From contig NZ_SWCN01000005.1 in the NCBI RefSeq assembly GCF_005116575.1, positions 124,001 to 188,000 of the forward strand: a stretch of DNA of 64,000 nt, given 5' to 3'. Source of the stretch: Desulforhopalus sp. IMCC35007. GTDB taxonomy: Bacteria; Desulfobacterota; Desulfobulbia; Desulfobulbales; Desulfocapsaceae. A program made the position numbers and the translations under genes. Positions 61,900 to 64,000 of the stretch are shown here, one piece after another (positions within the stretch are counted from its first letter, which is position 1; every line of letters starts with the position of its first letter). The notes below the pieces were generated by a model, which was not told the DNA's origin, did no database searches, and was given only the letters and a program-made list of their open reading frames with translations.

Positions 61900-63066
61900 A
61901 TGTTTATTTTTGACGCGCCGTATATCTCTGATGTAGCCGTAAATTATTTGCTTGAATCCCAGCAACCTGTTTTCCAGACCGCATTCTCTCAAACACTTTT
62001 GCCAAAAGGAGTGAACGAGGTTTCTTGCTCCCAGGCAAGAGAGATCCTTGCCAAGAGTCGTTACAGCTGGCTCTATACCAATAGTGAAAATGCCATTGCT
62101 GCAATTGTTGATCTTTTAGGAAAAGAATCAGAGGTGTTGAAAAAGGTAGAGCTCTTTAAAGACAAACTGAAATTTAGAGTAGCCACTTCTCAGATGTTTC
62201 CTGATATTTATTTTAAGGAATTTGGAAGAGATGAAATTGGTGCGCTGAATTTTTCAGAGATAGCCCAAGCATTTATAATAAAACCTACTGTTGGGTTTCT
62301 CAGCGCGGGTGTGTACCGGGTCAATAGTGAGATAGAATGGTTCGAGGTACAAAAAGAAATCCTTGAAAAAACCGATGTAGTCTCCGCCTCATTTCCAAAA
62401 GAAGTTCTTGATGGCAGTAAATTTATAATTGAATCGGTGATAGAGGGAACCGAGTATGCCATTGATGCATATTATGATGATGATAACACCCCGGTTGTGC
62501 TCAATATTTTAGAGCATAGATTCAACGGCGAGCATGATATGGGTGATCGACTCTATATCACCTCCGCAGAAATTGTTACTACGCATCTTGATGCCGTTGA
62601 AAATTTTCTTCGTCAACTCGGAACTCTTCTTGATTTGCGGGGAGTACCGCTCCATGCTGAAATCCGAATAGATCAACATGGAACTGTGAGGCCGATCGAA
62701 ATCAATCCTCTACGTTTTGCAGGCTGGTGCTCAACGGATATTGCCTTGTATGCATTCGGAATAAATGTGTACGAGTATTTTACAGAGAAAAAGCGGCCTG
62801 TCTGGTCTGAGATTTATGAGGTTAAAAAAGGGCTCCAATTTGCTATGGTGATTGTGGAAAAAAGATCTCCTGTGGCTGATGGCCAGATGTTTGATTATGA
62901 AGCGCTTACGAGTGTATTCTCTTCTTTTCTTCACTTGCGTCCGATCGACTACCATACCAAGCCCCTCTTTGCCTTTTTATTTTTACAGGTTGATGAAAAT
63001 CACACAGACGAACTTGATATGGCACTGAATCTGGATCCTCAGGGTTTTATCCGCCGTGTTGAGTAG
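61900..63066 (+). CDS. ATP-grasp domain protein
   Basis: 388 residues from the ATG at 61900. ATP-grasp pattern: FIIKPTVGFLSAGVYRV (glycine-rich ATP loop with Lys), GSKFIIESVIEGTEYAIDAYYD, LHAEIRIDQHGTVRPIEINPLRFAG with the metal-binding E and N residues near the C-terminus. These enzymes ligate a carboxylate to an amine or thiol. The partner is unknown; the gene follows metY. A possible earlier start at 61846 lies inside a hairpin and is disfavoured. Confidence 0.78.
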   Translation: MFIFDAPYISDVAVNYLLESQQPVFQTAFSQTLLPKGVNEVSCSQAREILAKSRYSWLYTNSENAIAAIVDLLGKESEVLKKVELFKDKLKFRVATSQMFPDIYFKEFGRDEIGALNFSEIAQAFIIKPTVGFLSAGVYRVNSEIEWFEVQKEILEKTDVVSASFPKEVLDGSKFIIESVIEGTEYAIDAYYDDDNTPVVLNILEHRFNGEHDMGDRLYITSAEIVTTHLDAVENFLRQLGTLLDLRGVPLHAEIRIDQHGTVRPIEINPLRFAGWCSTDIALYAFGINVYEYFTEKKRPVWSEIYEVKKGLQFAMVIVEKRSPVADGQMFDYEALTSVFSSFLHLRPIDYHTKPLFAFLFLQVDENHTDELDMALNLDPQGFIRRVE

Positions 63067-63250
63067 AGCTTTTTTATGTGCCGGGTGATTCAGCGTTGTT
63101 TCTTATTCCCAGTTGTTCTTTGTTCTATCTGCTGCTCAAGGTAAAATACTATTTGCCTATCTATTCATTGGAGTGTTGTTGGTTTTTGCCAAACCTTTGC
63201 ATATTGGTGACAGGAATTTGATAGAAGACCGTCAGTTGTCTGAAACTGAC

Positions 63251-63278
63251 CAACCACCGACTATCAAGTCGGTGGTTG
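63251..63278 (-). terminator. terminator after superoxide dismutase gene
   Basis: CAACCACCGACT and AGTCGGTGGTTG form a perfect 12-bp stem around a 4-nt loop just after the sod stop on the minus strand. The U-run is weak, so it may work with Rho. Confidence 0.6.
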
Positions 63279-63284
63279 TGTAGT

Positions 63285-63887
63285 TTAAACCACAGCTTCG
63301 TAATTTTCGTTGACCTTATGCCAATTGATAACATTAAAAAATGCCTCGATATACTCTGGTCTCCTGTTTTGATATTTAAGATAATAGGCGTGTTCCCATA
63401 CATCTAAGCCAAGGATGGGCTTTTTCCCAAGGCTCAAAGGGCTGTCCTGGTTGGGTGTTGTAATTATAGCAAGGCCACCCTGCTCAGCGACAAGCCAGGT
63501 CCAGCCGCTACCAAACAACAGTGCTGCGCTGTTGGAAAATTGTTTTTTAAAATTGTCAAAATCGCCGAACTGTTGAACGATCGCGTCTACAACTGGTCCT
63601 GTTGTCGGGACGTCTTTTTTAAGGATTGGCCAAAAAAAAGAATGGTTTGCATGGCCGCCACCGTGGTTTCTCACAGCTGTTCGTATTTGTTCCGGAACTT
63701 CTGATAAATTACTCACGAGCTGATCCAGACTAAGCTCAGAAAGCGCGTTGTGATTTTGTAATGCACCGTTTAACTTATCTACGTAGGTCTGGTGATGCTT
63801 GGTGTGGTGGATCTCCATCGTTTTGCTATCAAAAAATGGCTCAAGAGAGTCATATGAGTATGGTAAATCTGGTAATTTATGGTTCAT
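63285..63887 (-). CDS. superoxide dismutase (Fe/Mn family)
   Basis: A 200-residue SOD. Metal ligands sit in [23 protein letters not shown] and [11 protein letters not shown]; the GSGWTWLV motif lies between. The [10 protein letters not shown] context looks Mn-like, but Fe/Mn preference cannot be settled by sequence alone. The enzyme turns superoxide into H2O2 and O2, useful to an anaerobe meeting oxygen. It is the last gene of the window; the 113 nt to its right are its upstream region, with nothing else recognised. Confidence 0.93.
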   Translation of the reverse strand: MNHKLPDLPYSYDSLEPFFDSKTMEIHHTKHHQTYVDKLNGALQNHNALSELSLDQLVSNLSEVPEQIRTAVRNHGGGHANHSFFWPILKKDVPTTGPVVDAIVQQFGDFDNFKKQFSNSAALLFGSGWTWLVAEQGGLAIITTPNQDSPLSLGKKPILGLDVWEHAYYLKYQNRRPEYIEAFFNVINWHKVNENYEAVV

Positions 63888-64000
63888 TATATTCTCCCAA
63901 ATAGTACTTTAAACATGCAACGAAATACTTTTCTTTTAGATCACATTTAATCTCGACGTAGACATTCTCTCTGCAAATGCTATGTTCGGGATAATTGACT

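Noticed and set aside
1-64000. tRNA, rRNA, CRISPR arrays, IS elements, prophage
   Set aside because: No cloverleaf with a TTCRA arm, no repeated spacer structure, no transposase or phage gene was noticed. A tRNAscan-SE and CRISPR search would be decisive.

Overview
The window (64 kb) looks like ordinary chromosome of a Gram-negative, anaerobe-type deltaproteobacterium. The best guess is a member of the Desulfobulbales (Desulfotalea/Desulfocapsa/Desulforhopalus-like). This is inferred from gene content: a Liv transport operon, a periplasmic molybdopterin/4Fe-4S enzyme with its own chaperone, an Mn-dependent family II pyrophosphatase, a PurD-PurE fusion, a CrtI-rich fatty-acid-like cluster, Tol genes, and an apparent selenoprotein. 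No rRNA, tRNA, insertion sequence, phage gene or CRISPR array was seen. Composition is fairly even and AT-leaning by eye.

Layout. 1-3.6 kb: branched-chain amino-acid ABC transporter (end of the binding protein, livH, livM, livG, livF). 3.7-9.1 kb: DMT exporter, acyltransferase, DUF4136 lipoprotein, lepA, and a divergent RpoH-type sigma factor. 9.1-18.8 kb: DegT aminotransferase, a 1343-aa TPR/outer-membrane-barrel protein of PelB type, greA with a terminator in its leader, a FadR-like TetR regulator with a consensus operator at its own promoter, a PurD-PurE fusion, a threonylcarbamoyl-AMP synthase, and an orphan Hpt protein. 18.8-31.9 kb: ettA; the operon TorD-like chaperone - Tat-exported molybdoenzyme - 4Fe-4S subunit; M18 aminopeptidase and lytic transglycosylase; a SprA-type metalloprotease; ppaC; and a metallophosphatase-like gene with an in-frame TGA read here as selenocysteine. 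31.9-36.4 kb: tlyA and the tolQ-R-A-B-cpoB operon, with no pal. 36.7-42.6 kb: a six-gene ketosynthase/ACP/two CrtI-like oxidoreductases/ketoreductase/dehydratase operon. 43-64 kb: a HEAT/cyclic-nucleotide/PilZ protein, dus and a phasin-like gene, murJ, an EF-G-like GTPase with mogA/moaB, purM, mgtE, an HtrA protease, a CNNM/CorC protein, pepA, an S4 protein, a lipoprotein, metY, an ATP-grasp enzyme and superoxide dismutase.

The strongest unusual signal is at 29964-31124 (minus strand). A reading frame with its own Shine-Dalgarno and signal peptide runs into TGA after Cys-Gly and continues without interruption into the 267-codon ORF that automatic calling would report alone. Eleven bases after the TGA lies a 7-bp hairpin with a GGUCU loop, much like the bacterial SECIS of fdhF. 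The metallophosphatase metal-ligand positions appear replaced in this protein, so it looks like a repurposed thiol/selenol protein. Second is the ketosynthase/ACP/CrtI cluster, which is not a housekeeping fab operon and resembles the gene sets discussed for ladderane or other unusual polyene or hydrocarbon lipids. Third is the FadR-like regulator sitting on a textbook FadR box.
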